A stretch of 64,000 bases of DNA from Thauera sp. Lineage in GTDB: Bacteria; Pseudomonadota; Gammaproteobacteria; Burkholderiales; Rhodocyclaceae. The notes beneath the pieces are model-generated. The model was not told the DNA's origin, made no database searches, and saw only the letters and a list, made by a program, of their open reading frames with translations. The translations under genes were made by a program, and so were the position numbers. Of this stretch, positions 1 to 8,780 are shown in pieces. The stretch lies in NCBI GenBank assembly GCA_024235615.1, contig JACKMB010000002.1, forward strand, positions 684,776 to 748,775. Reading direction: 5' to 3'. Position 1 is the stretch's first letter; each line of letters starts with the position of its first letter.

Positions 1-1040
1 GCAGCGCCTGCCGGCGCCGAGACGGCGGGTGCCCTGTGCGCTGTGGACACCGGCACCGTGGCGCCTTCCTCCGCGATGTGCAGCAGGGCGCGGAGCTCGG
101 CCACGCTCTGGGGGCGCTGTTCGGGGCGCACCGCGAGCGTGCGGTCGATCGCCTTCAGGAAGTCTGTGGTGTAACGCCCCGCGGCCTGCCGCGCGAGCGG
201 GACGAGGGAGTCATTCACCAGGCGGCCGACGGCCGGCGGCGGGACACGACCCGTGATGGCCAGGTGTACGACGGCGCCGAGCGCGTAGAGGTCGGTCCAC
301 GCCCCTTGCTTGAGTTCGGGCATCTCGGCGTACTGCTCGACCGGGGCGTAGCCGGGCTTGAGGATCACCGTGAGCGCCTGCGTCATGTCCGAGATCACGT
401 GCCGTGCTGCGCCGAAGTCGAGCAGCAAGGGACGTTCTCCGGCGAGCAGCAGGATGTTGTCGGGTGCGATGTCGCGGTGGAAGACCTGCGCCGCATGCAT
501 CACCTCCAGCGCGTCCAGCAGCGGGGCGAGCAGTCGCTTCAGCCACGCCTCGTCGGGCGGAGCGCTGCGCTCGAGCAGGGCTCGCTTGAGCGTGACGCCT
601 TCGTAGTAGGGCATCACCATGTAGGCGGTGCCGTTGTCCTCCCAGAAGCGATAGACCTTCACCAGGGCGGGATGATCGAACTGGGCGAGCAGCCGGGCCT
701 CGTTTACGAAGCTGCGCCTGCCGGCCTCGAAGGTCTCGGCGTTGCGCTCCGAGCGCAGGGTGACGCGCAGGCCCTCGCCGCGCTGCGCGAGGGCGGCCGG
801 CATGTATTCCTTGAGGGCGACGCGGCGGCCGAGGGAATGGTCCTCGGCCAGATAGACGATGCCGAACCCGCCGGCACCGACCAGGCCGATGAGCTCGAAT
901 TCGCCCAGGCGGGTGCCGACCGGCAGCATGTTCGCGGATTGGCCGGCAGCGCCCTGCGCGGGTTTGGAGGGACTCGCCGGGATGTCGACGATCACCGTCT
1001 TGTCGGCGATCACGGTCTTGTCGTCGTTATGGTCGGCCAT
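1..1040 (-). CDS. T6SS-associated serine/threonine protein kinase (partial, C-terminus outside window)
   Basis: A Hanks-type Ser/Thr kinase, 346 codons visible before the left edge. It has a glycine-rich loop (VGAGGFG), an ALKEY lysine motif, HRDIAPDN with Asp190, and DFG at about residue 208, so the kinase core looks catalytically complete. The ATG at 1038-1040 starts a short acidic leader in which DKTVI occurs twice. It is the last gene of the T6SS run, 24 bp after tagF. PpkA/Stk-type kinases in such loci phosphorylate an FHA-domain protein to control assembly of the secretion apparatus, and that role is inferred here from context. Any C-terminal membrane or sensor domain would lie outside the window, as would a partner phosphatase or FHA protein. 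Confidence 0.85.
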   Translation of the reverse strand, partial: MADHNDDKTVIADKTVIVDIPASPSKPAQGAAGQSANMLPVGTRLGEFELIGLVGAGGFGIVYLAEDHSLGRRVALKEYMPAALAQRGEGLRVTLRSERNAETFEAGRRSFVNEARLLAQFDHPALVKVYRFWEDNGTAYMVMPYYEGVTLKRALLERSAPPDEAWLKRLLAPLLDALEVMHAAQVFHRDIAPDNILLLAGERPLLLDFGAARHVISDMTQALTVILKPGYAPVEQYAEMPELKQGAWTDLYALGAVVHLAITGRVPPPAVGRLVNDSLVPLARQAAGRYTTDFLKAIDRTLAVRPEQRPQSVAELRALLHIAEEGATVPVSTAHRAPAVSAPAGA

Positions 1041-1064
1041 GGCGGGCTCCGGGTGGGGTCGGCG

Positions 1065-1775
1065 TCAGGCGTGGTGGGTACTGCCCGCGTTCAGCATGGC
1101 GGCGAACTGTGCGCCGTCCGGAAGCCCGCGGGCCAGCAGGAGGGGCGCGCTCGCCCCCGTGGCGCACGGGGTCCACCACAGCGAGCCGCCGCGTGCATGT
1201 TGGGTCAGCAGGCCCGCCCCGACGCCCATCAGCGTCTGGCCGAGTTCGTCGTCGGAGGGCAGCGCGAACCGCCCCGGCGAAAGGTCGTGCAGCAGCGCCG
1301 CGATCCGCCCGGCCAGCACCACTCGTGGCGGGGCGGGGAGGGGCGCGCGCAGCGTCGTCAGCGTGGCGTCGAACTGCTGCACGCCGCGCCGCAAGTCGAG
1401 CGTGGCCAGTGCGGCGGTGGACAGGCGGTCGAGCCAGTCGGCGAGGGCGTCGAATTCGCGTTCGGTCGATGCGAGCGCCGGCATGCGGGATGCGATGGTG
1501 AGCGGGAAATAGCGCCCTACGCGGTCGACGCTGGGCATCATCAGCCCCGCCCACAGGCCGTCACCGCAGATACCAGGGAAGAGCAGGAAGCGCCAGATCG
1601 GGCTGCCGAGGTAAGTCTCCAGCCAGCGATCGCCCAGACGCGCGCGCGAATCGGGCAACATGCGCTGCAGCCAGGCGTCCCAGTTCGAGATGAACTCGGC
1701 AGGCAGGCGGCGCGAGGCGAAGTCGCCGAGGCTCGCGATCTTGCCGTACCAGCCGGGGAGGTCGTCGTCGCTCAT
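1065..1775 (-). CDS. tagF: T6SS-associated protein TagF
   Basis: 236 residues, starting MSDDDLPGWYGKIASLGDF, which is the typical TagF opening (GWYGKxxSLGDF). The start codon overlaps the tssM stop by 4 bp (ATGA), which fixes the start and indicates translational coupling. TagF proteins are cytosolic and act as post-translational repressors or modulators of T6SS firing, often alongside the PpkA/PppA kinase-phosphatase pair. The kinase immediately downstream fits that. No domain beyond the TagF N-terminal type is visible, and the length is normal for a stand-alone TagF. Confidence 0.88.
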   Translation of the reverse strand: MSDDDLPGWYGKIASLGDFASRRLPAEFISNWDAWLQRMLPDSRARLGDRWLETYLGSPIWRFLLFPGICGDGLWAGLMMPSVDRVGRYFPLTIASRMPALASTEREFDALADWLDRLSTAALATLDLRRGVQQFDATLTTLRAPLPAPPRVVLAGRIAALLHDLSPGRFALPSDDELGQTLMGVGAGLLTQHARGGSLWWTPCATGASAPLLLARGLPDGAQFAAMLNAGSTHHA

Positions 1776-4700
1776 GGGCACTGGAACTGCTCGATTTCCC
1801 GCAGGCGGAAGGGGTTCTGGACGCTGCTGGCGGTGACCTCGAACTGGGCGCGGCGGTCGTCGATCACGAAGTCGACGAGGAAACGTTCGGCCTGCTGCGT
1901 GGGCGCCATGCGCACGCGGTCGAAGAGGCGGAACAGCGCCCACGGACCCTCGGTGGTGATGCCCGAGAGGCCGGTGGGGCCCGGAGGCTGCACCTGTACA
2001 CGCACCTGGGTGCTGCCGCGCGGGCCGGGCCATATGACCGGTTGCGGCACCTGCGGTCCATGGCCGTACCGCACCAGTTGCCCGTCCACGTCGAGGATGA
2101 ACTGGGTGATCGATGCATCCATCTCCAGCGGCTTGAACTCGAGCTTGAGGCCCGGCGTGCGCCCGCCCGCGGCGAAGAAGACCTCGCGGATCCGTTGCGC
2201 GCGCTGGAACTGCACCAGCGAACCCGGTCCGCCGACGTTCACGTCGCTGAGGCGGCGGAAGCTCCAAGGGTTGGTCGACGTGTCGACCAGACTGGCGAGA
2301 TGGGTCTGGAAGAACTGGTCCATCTTGCCGCCAGGAGCGAACAGGGTGGCGAAGTCGTCCTGGGTCACGTCACGCGCCGAGCTGCGGACGAAGGGATAGC
2401 GTCCGGCGATCGCACGGCGGCAGAACGCACCGATCTCGGCTTCGATGGCCTCCTCGAGGTTGGCGACGATGGCGCCGCCGGCCAGCTGGGCGCTGAGCTC
2501 GGCCAGGTTCTGCACGATCGAGCGCAGCGGCTCGGGCATGCCCGGCGACTGCGCCTTCACCCGCAGCGGCACATCCGATGGCGGCAGCGCGGTCTTGGCG
2601 CGCAGCGCGGTGTCGGTGGCGGTGAGCAACACGTGCAGCTCGCCGAGCAGGGCGAGCGTGCCGTCGATCGGCGCCGGCTGGCCGGGAGCGGGCGGGGTCA
2701 CGAAGCGGCGCAGGCTCTCGAAGCGGCGGTCGACGAGGTTCTCGATCGCGTCGCCTGCGGGCTGCGCCGGTCGGCCGCTGGGCTCGCCGCCGAGCAGGTT
2801 GCTCAGTCGCCGGGTCTCCTGGGCGAGACGGTCGGCGGCGCGGTCGGCGATGCTCTTGTCGGCCTCGCCCGGAACCAGCGTGGTCTCGCGCGCCGCAGCA
2901 CGCAGGAAGGGCGGCAGCGGGCTGTCCACCGCCGAGAGCAGGCGGGCGATGTCGACCGTCTGCGAGAGGTTGCCGGGGCGTACGAGCTTGACGTCGGCGA
3001 GGAATTCCTCCCAGCTCCGCGCGTAGTCGTTGAGGTAGAGCCGCCGCACGTCCTCGATCAGGCGGCTGCGTTCGCCCGTGTCGCGCAGGCGTGCGATCGC
3101 ACCCTCGTCGCGATGGCCGAGCACCCAGACCTCCTCGTCGGCGAGCTGGTTGGCCACCCGCTCGGATTCGCGCTTGAACGCCTGGTGGTAGCCCGCATGG
3201 CTGAACAGCCCGGGCACGCCGGCGGTGAGCGGCTGGCCCGAGACGCGGGTGAAGACCAGCGCCGCCGACGGCCCCGCGGCGCGCAGCACGGTGAACTCGG
3301 GAAAGTCCTCGCCCACGCCTTCGCGCCGTAGCCGGCTGTAGACGCGGTTTGCGAGCGGATAGCGCGCGAGCAGGTTGCGCACCGAGGCGACCAGGTTCTC
3401 GTCATGCGGCAGCGGGTTGAGCACTCGTCCGCGCTCGAAGAGGCGGTCGAGGTGGGCGGCGAGTTCGGCGCGCTGTTCCTGCGTCGCCGCGCGCGGCAGG
3501 CTGCGTTCCCAGTCGAAGCGGATCCAGGACTTCAGCGCGTCGGCGTCGAAGTGGCTCGCGTCGTTCAGCATCAGGTAGGCCTTGAGGGCCTCGTAGGCGA
3601 ACTCGAGGTTGTTCGCGCCGGCGCCGCGCAGCTGCTGCTCGACGCGCAGGCCGAGCCGCGGCAGCAGGGCGTCTTCGAGCAGCTTGCGGTAGGCCTGGTC
3701 GGCAGCCGCGCCGAGCTTGCCGTCCTGCTGCATGCCGTAGCCGCCTGCGGTCGGGGCACCGGCCTGCGCACCGCCCGAGATTCCGCGCACCGCATCGAGC
3801 ACGGGCAGCAGGTCGAGCAGGTCGGTGGTGCTGCCCGGCGGCGGCAGCGCCGCGAGGCGCTCGCGCACTTCGGGGATGCGGGCGGCGACCTCGCCCAGGT
3901 ACGCGTCGTTGCGCTGGTAGCTGCCGATCCAGGCGACGCCGGCGACGATCAGGAGCAGGACCGCTGCGCCCTGGGCGGACCAGCGCAGCAGGTTGAGGCG
4001 GCGCTCGAGGCGCTGGTTGCGACCGGCCAGGCCCTGCTCGGGGAAGACGACCTCGCGCAGCAGGCGGTTGATGAAGTAGCTGCGTCCGCTCGCCGCCTGC
4101 GGCGGCAGGAGCTTGCGTTCGAGCCCGATCGCGCGCGCGAGGGTGCCGAGCACGCGGTCGATCGGGCTGCCCTCCTGGGTGCCGCTGGTGAAGTAGACGC
4201 CGCGCACCAGCGGGGCCTCGTCGTAGCGCGAGGACTTGAAGACGCGTTCGAGCAGATCCACCAGCGGGGCGCGCAACACCGCGAACTGCTGCGGGAAGGC
4301 GAACACGCGCGCAGCACGCGCGGGGTCCCCGGCCGCGTGCATGCGCTCGGGCACCCGGGCGAGCAGGCGCTCCTCGAGCAGGTCGAGTTCGCTACCGAGG
4401 CCGTCCAGGGTGCCGATCTTCGGGTCGTCGGCAAGCGGCAGGCTCACCCCCCAGACCTGGGTGCGCTCGTCCTTGCCCAGATCGTCGAAGAACTCGGTGA
4501 AGCCGGCGAGCAGGTCGGCCTTGGTCACCAGCACATAGATCGGCAGGCGGATCTGGAAGCTGTCGTGCAGTTCCTGCAGGCGAGCCCGGATCGCGGCGGC
4601 ATGGGCCTCGCGCGCGCCCTCGTCCTGCTGCAGCAGGTCGGCGACACTGAGCGTGAGCAAGACGCCGTTGATCGGCCGGCGTGGCCGCGCCTGGGCGAGC

Positions 4701-5374
4701 AGTCGCAGGAAACCCTGCCAGGCGGCGCTGTCGACCTCGCGGTCGGATTCCTGCGTGGTGTAGCGCCCGGCGGTGTCGAGCAGCACCGCCTCGTCGGTGA
4801 ACCACCAGTCGCAATTGCGCGTGCCTCCCACCCCCTTGAGCGAGGCGGTGCCGAACTTCTCGGCGAGCGGAAACTGGAGCCCGGAATGGATCAGCGCGGT
4901 GGTCTTTCCCGAGCCGGGGGCGCCGATGAAGACATACCACGGCAGCTGATAGAGATACTGGCGCCCGGAGAGCGCGAGCAGATCGCGCAGGCCGGGGCGG
5001 CGGCCGGCGGCAGACAGGCGCACGCCGCGCAGGATGCCGATCGCCTCCTCGAAGCGGCGGTCGAGCGCGGCGACCTCCTGTTCCGAGGCCGAGGGGGCGG
5101 GCGCGGCGGCGGGCGTCGCCGGCCTGGCGGCGAGCAGGCCGTCAACCAGGCGCGCGTTCAGGCGTCCGGCCTTGAACACCTTCCACAGCTGGCGCAGCAG
5201 CCACAGCGCGACCAGCACGCCGATGCAGATCCAGCGCGCACGTTCGGTTTCGAGCGGTCTGACCTCGGCGAAGGCCAGCAGCGGCCCGAAGTGCCAGATG
5301 GTCGCCGCAGCCGCACCCAGCCCGATCAGCGCGAGCAGCAGCGGGTGGGTCAGCAGGCCGAGTAGTTTCTTCAT
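1772..5374 (-). CDS. tssM: T6SS inner-membrane protein TssM (IcmF/VasK)
   Basis: 1200 residues, the usual size for TssM. Two hydrophobic segments near the N-terminus (about residues 8-25 and 33-53) are followed by a cytoplasmic NTPase-like region with a P-loop GAPGSGKTT at residues 151-159, a third hydrophobic segment near residue 480, and a long periplasmic part. TssM forms the T6SS membrane complex with TssL and TssJ. The start is placed at ATG 5372-5374 (MKKLLGLLTH), 19 bp after tssL, with a GAGAG-type ribosome site. The frame is open further upstream, but that stretch lies inside tssL and is not hydrophobic. The intact Walker A motif suggests nucleotide binding. Confidence 0.95.
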   Translation of the reverse strand: MKKLLGLLTHPLLLALIGLGAAAATIWHFGPLLAFAEVRPLETERARWICIGVLVALWLLRQLWKVFKAGRLNARLVDGLLAARPATPAAAPAPSASEQEVAALDRRFEEAIGILRGVRLSAAGRRPGLRDLLALSGRQYLYQLPWYVFIGAPGSGKTTALIHSGLQFPLAEKFGTASLKGVGGTRNCDWWFTDEAVLLDTAGRYTTQESDREVDSAAWQGFLRLLAQARPRRPINGVLLTLSVADLLQQDEGAREAHAAAIRARLQELHDSFQIRLPIYVLVTKADLLAGFTEFFDDLGKDERTQVWGVSLPLADDPKIGTLDGLGSELDLLEERLLARVPERMHAAGDPARAARVFAFPQQFAVLRAPLVDLLERVFKSSRYDEAPLVRGVYFTSGTQEGSPIDRVLGTLARAIGLERKLLPPQAASGRSYFINRLLREVVFPEQGLAGRNQRLERRLNLLRWSAQGAAVLLLIVAGVAWIGSYQRNDAYLGEVAARIPEVRERLAALPPPGSTTDLLDLLPVLDAVRGISGGAQAGAPTAGGYGMQQDGKLGAAADQAYRKLLEDALLPRLGLRVEQQLRGAGANNLEFAYEALKAYLMLNDASHFDADALKSWIRFDWERSLPRAATQEQRAELAAHLDRLFERGRVLNPLPHDENLVASVRNLLARYPLANRVYSRLRREGVGEDFPEFTVLRAAGPSAALVFTRVSGQPLTAGVPGLFSHAGYHQAFKRESERVANQLADEEVWVLGHRDEGAIARLRDTGERSRLIEDVRRLYLNDYARSWEEFLADVKLVRPGNLSQTVDIARLLSAVDSPLPPFLRAAARETTLVPGEADKSIADRAADRLAQETRRLSNLLGGEPSGRPAQPAGDAIENLVDRRFESLRRFVTPPAPGQPAPIDGTLALLGELHVLLTATDTALRAKTALPPSDVPLRVKAQSPGMPEPLRSIVQNLAELSAQLAGGAIVANLEEAIEAEIGAFCRRAIAGRYPFVRSSARDVTQDDFATLFAPGGKMDQFFQTHLASLVDTSTNPWSFRRLSDVNVGGPGSLVQFQRAQRIREVFFAAGGRTPGLKLEFKPLEMDASITQFILDVDGQLVRYGHGPQVPQPVIWPGPRGSTQVRVQVQPPGPTGLSGITTEGPWALFRLFDRVRMAPTQQAERFLVDFVIDDRRAQFEVTASSVQNPFRLREIEQFQCP

Positions 5375-5393
5375 GGTTCGGACTCTCGGCAGA

Positions 5394-6698
5394 TCAAGGC
5401 TTGCCGCGGTAGAGGGTGATCTCGACCCGGCGGTTGCGCGCGCGTTCGGCCGGGGTGGCGTTGCCCGCCACGGGTTCGGCGTCGGCACGCCCCTCCGCAG
5501 CGAGCCGGTCTGCCGCGACCAGCCCGGCGAGCAGGGTACGCACCGACTCGGCGCGTTCGACCGAAAGGTGCCAGTTCGAGGGGAAGCGGGCGGAGCGGAT
5601 CGGCACGTTGTCGGTGTGCCCGGTGATCAGGACCGGACCGGGCACCTCGCGGAGCGCCTCGCCGATGCGGCGCAGGAGCGGGAGGACGGACTCCTCGAGC
5701 GTCGCGCTGCCCGGGCGGAAGGTGCCGTCGCCGCGGATGGTCACCACGCTGCGGTCCTCCAGGTCGCGCACCGCCACCAACCCGGCACGGATCTCCGGCT
5801 CGAGGAAGCTCGCGAGCCGCGGCACCGTGGCGGGCGGCGGTGCGAGCACCGTGGGCGGCGGCGTCGGGGCGGCCGCGCGCAAGGCGAGGATGCCTGAGAA
5901 GAGCGGGTCGGAGCGCGCGTTGAGCCGCTCGGACAGGAACAGGAAGAGCCCCGCGGCGAGCACGCCCACGAGCGCGAAGGCGATCCACACCGGCAGCTGG
6001 GACAGGGGCTGGCGCTGCGCGGGCCGCCCGACCCAGTGCGGCGAGAGGTCGCGCTCGAAGTCGCCGCGCTGCTCGCGCAGCAGGGTGTGCAGGCGTTCGC
6101 GCAGGCGTGCCAGCTGCCCCGGACCATCTGCCTGCACCCGGAAGCGCCCCTCGAAGCCGAGCGCGAGCACCACGTGCATCAACTCGAGCAGGTCGCGATT
6201 GCCCGCAGGGTCCTCGGCCAGGCGTGCCAGCAACTGGAAGACTTTTTCGCCGCCCCAGGTCTCGTTGTGAAAGCTGACCAGCAGGCTTTGCCGCGCCCAC
6301 GCCCCCGAGCCGCCCCAGGGCGTGCTGGTCGCCGCCTCGTCGAGGAAGGTGCACAGCACGTAGCGCGCGGCCACCAGCTTGCGCGGCTCGACCCCCGCCT
6401 GTGCAGCCTTGCGCTCGAAGGCGCGGACGGCCTCGACGAGGCGTGCACGCAAGGCTTCGGTGTCGGGGTTCTCGAGCGTGGCGCGGATCTGCGCGACGGT
6501 GTTGAGCAGAGGGCTGGCTGCGGCGACGATCGGGTTGATCCCGTGCGCGGGAATCAGGCTGTCCACCGCCGGCGCCGGAGCGCCCGCCGCTTCCGTGCCG
6601 CGGCCCGGGCCCTGCGCCTGGGGGGGACGCTGGCCGGGTGAGGGCATGACGAAGGTGTGGTCGGGTTCGAAGGCCGCAAAGGGGTCATCGTTGCTCAT
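5394..6698 (-). CDS. tssL: T6SS protein TssL (DotU/IcmH) with C-terminal OmpA-like domain
   Basis: 434 residues. The N-terminal two thirds is a cytoplasmic DotU/IcmH domain (about residues 50-225), followed by one membrane segment (about 235-255) and a periplasmic OmpA-like peptidoglycan-binding domain with GHTDNVPI at about 360-367. TssL binds TssM and TssK and anchors the membrane complex. The fused OmpA domain would tie the complex to the cell wall, a form of TssL known from other proteobacteria. Its ATG (6696-6698) lies 11 bp after the tssK stop. Confidence 0.95.
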   Translation of the reverse strand: MSNDDPFAAFEPDHTFVMPSPGQRPPQAQGPGRGTEAAGAPAPAVDSLIPAHGINPIVAAASPLLNTVAQIRATLENPDTEALRARLVEAVRAFERKAAQAGVEPRKLVAARYVLCTFLDEAATSTPWGGSGAWARQSLLVSFHNETWGGEKVFQLLARLAEDPAGNRDLLELMHVVLALGFEGRFRVQADGPGQLARLRERLHTLLREQRGDFERDLSPHWVGRPAQRQPLSQLPVWIAFALVGVLAAGLFLFLSERLNARSDPLFSGILALRAAAPTPPPTVLAPPPATVPRLASFLEPEIRAGLVAVRDLEDRSVVTIRGDGTFRPGSATLEESVLPLLRRIGEALREVPGPVLITGHTDNVPIRSARFPSNWHLSVERAESVRTLLAGLVAADRLAAEGRADAEPVAGNATPAERARNRRVEITLYRGKP

Positions 6699-6709
6699 GA
6701 CGGCCTCTC

Positions 6710-8047
6710 TCAGTCACGGATCGCCCAGCATTCGATCTCCAGCCCGGGAAAATCGCCTGCGATGTGCAGCGCCAGGCCGCCGGACTGCTGCAGCTGCTTC
6801 CACAGCTCGCCGCCACGCTCGAGCTCGAAATAGTTGAACCCGGCGTGGAAGGGGATCTGCCGCGGTGCCACCGGCAAGGCGCGCAGGGCAATGCCGGGCA
6901 GGGCGAGGTTGACCAGATCGCGGATGCGCTCGACGGGGCCGATCTTGACCTGCCCGGGAAAACGCAGGCGCAGGGCCTCGCCGGGCATCTGGGCGTTGAC
7001 CGCAAGCACGAAGACGGCGCTGCGCAGCAGCTCGAGGTCGGGCACCACCGCGACCCGCACGCCGTACTTGCGATCCTGCAGCTCGATGGGCACGGCGGTC
7101 TGCTCGAGCACCATCGACAGCGAGCGCCGCACGTCGGCTACCAGCGGCAGGAAGCAGGACTGGAGATCGTCGTGACGATACGGAGGGTATTCGGGCGGAC
7201 GCCGTTCGTCGCGCGAGAAGGTGGAGAGTTCGCCGGCGAGCGCCAGGCAATGCGCATACAGGCCCTCGGGATGCAGCAGGGGGCGCAGGCCATAATGGCG
7301 GAAGACCGGCTCGTGCCGGTTCACCGTCTGCAGCAGGAGGAAGTCGGCGATCTCGGCCACGCCGCCGCGCCCGGGCTGGGCCACGCGCGCCGCCAGGGCT
7401 TTCGCACGCTGGTGGAGGAGGCCGTGGATCTCGCCGATCTGCGCAGCGAGCACCGGGCTGCCGGCGCACGCGAGCATGGGGGGGATGTAGTCGCGGTCGA
7501 GCACGAGCTGGTCGTCGGCCCGGCGCTCGACGACGCGTGCGACGCCGAGGCAGGCATAGGCATCGGTGGCGTCGCGCGCGAGCATCAGGCGGAAGCACGG
7601 CATGCCGAGCTGGACCAACGCGCTCGGGCCGGCGGCGAGGGTGTTGTCCGGGAGTTCGCGTTCTGCGGGCCGGTAGCGGATGGCGCCCTGCGGATCTTCG
7701 CCGAAGAGGTCGGTCTCGCAGGCCGCGGGGCGGCGCAGCGGCAGCGCGAGGACCACGCGTTCGTTGCGCGCGTCAGCCGGGATCTCGAGCGCGCCCGGTG
7801 CCTCCTCCTGCGCCGGGAAGTCGAAGGGCGTGCCGTCGGGCAACAGGCCGCGCGCGCGCGCGAGCGCGATCCGCCCCATGCGCAGCGAGGGCTCGTCCAG
7901 CACCAACTCGATCCAGCCCCAGGCGTGATCACGCAGCGCGCCCGCGCGGCGCTCGACCAGCGACTCGACATAGCGGTCGTGCTGCTGCAGGTGCTGCGGC
8001 TGCAGGAACATGCCCTCGGACCAGATCACCTTGCTGTGCATCGTCAT
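6710..8047 (-). CDS. tssK: T6SS baseplate protein TssK
   Basis: 445 residues, the normal size for TssK. It opens MTMHSKVIWSEGMFLQPQHLQQHDR, split here as the conserved VIWSEGMFLQPQHLQQHDR signature of the family. TssK links the cytoplasmic baseplate to the TssL-TssM membrane complex. The ATG at 8045-8047 is preceded by GAGGACGCTA, a plausible ribosome site. An in-frame ATG two codons later could also serve. It sits between tssJ (42-bp gap) and tssL, a common T6SS order. Confidence 0.95.
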   Translation of the reverse strand: MTMHSKVIWSEGMFLQPQHLQQHDRYVESLVERRAGALRDHAWGWIELVLDEPSLRMGRIALARARGLLPDGTPFDFPAQEEAPGALEIPADARNERVVLALPLRRPAACETDLFGEDPQGAIRYRPAERELPDNTLAAGPSALVQLGMPCFRLMLARDATDAYACLGVARVVERRADDQLVLDRDYIPPMLACAGSPVLAAQIGEIHGLLHQRAKALAARVAQPGRGGVAEIADFLLLQTVNRHEPVFRHYGLRPLLHPEGLYAHCLALAGELSTFSRDERRPPEYPPYRHDDLQSCFLPLVADVRRSLSMVLEQTAVPIELQDRKYGVRVAVVPDLELLRSAVFVLAVNAQMPGEALRLRFPGQVKIGPVERIRDLVNLALPGIALRALPVAPRQIPFHAGFNYFELERGGELWKQLQQSGGLALHIAGDFPGLEIECWAIRD

Positions 8048-8089
8048 TAGCGTCCTCGCTGCTTGGCCATGCGTGGGTCGCGCCCGTTG

Positions 8090-8581
8090 TCACCTCGTCG
8101 CCGCAGGCAGGATACGGACCGCTCTTGCCTCGAGCTGGATCGTCACCGCCTGAGTCTGGTTGGGCACGACGACATGGGTGGCACGCCACTGCGCACGCTC
8201 GAGGTCGCGGAAGGCCGCAACCACGCCGATTTCGCGGGTGTCGGGCTGCAGCGTGCGCTGCAGGGTGCGGGTTTCGCCCGGGCGCAGCTGGAGTTCGTCG
8301 CGCGCGACCAGATCGGCGCCGAGCGTCGCGCTCTCGCCGTCCCATAACGAGAAGAAGTCGGCACGTCCGAAAGCGGCGTCGGTCTTGAGCTCGTAGATCC
8401 GCAGGGTGATCGGCGAGGCGCGCTCGCGACGGTCCGGATTGAGCCCGCTCGCTGCCTGCACGCTGGCCTGCACCACGGTGGGCTTGGGCGGCGGGGCGGC
8501 GCAGCCGGCCAGCAGCGCCGGCACAAGGACGAGGATCGGCAGACGCGTGCGCCACCTCTGCCAGAGCGCGGACAGGGGCAC
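8090..8581 (-). CDS. tssJ: T6SS outer-membrane lipoprotein TssJ (VasD/SciN)
   Basis: 163 residues with a lipoprotein signal peptide ending in LLAGC (Cys27), then a small beta-sandwich type domain typical of TssJ. It anchors TssM to the outer membrane. I chose the GTG at 8579-8581 because AAGGAG lies 8 bases upstream on the minus strand. An ATG 33 bases further upstream would add eleven residues but lacks a comparable ribosome site. It is the first T6SS gene of this run, so the promoter should lie between it and mltA. Confidence 0.88.
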   Translation of the reverse strand: MPLSALWQRWRTRLPILVLVPALLAGCAAPPPKPTVVQASVQAASGLNPDRRERASPITLRIYELKTDAAFGRADFFSLWDGESATLGADLVARDELQLRPGETRTLQRTLQPDTREIGVVAAFRDLERAQWRATHVVVPNQTQAVTIQLEARAVRILPAATR

Positions 8582-8780
8582 GGTTCTCTCCTTGGTGGTT
8601 CCATATGAATTCAATATGGCCGCTATCCCCGGCGCCGTCTACCTCGCGATATGCGCTGCGCGTCGATGAAGCCGTGCTTCGGCGTGGCGAGGGTGGCGCC
8701 GGCGGACTATGTTTGGATTGAATGGTCGTCGCGTGCCGGCGTCGGCGGTCGTGCGCCAACGCGGTCGAAGGAGGTTGAGC

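Noticed and set aside
36-2399. A 787-codon open frame on the plus strand across the kinase, tagF and tssM genes
   Set aside because: It is a high-GC antisense shadow. Its translation has no family motifs, while the minus-strand frames give clear kinase, TagF and TssM proteins.
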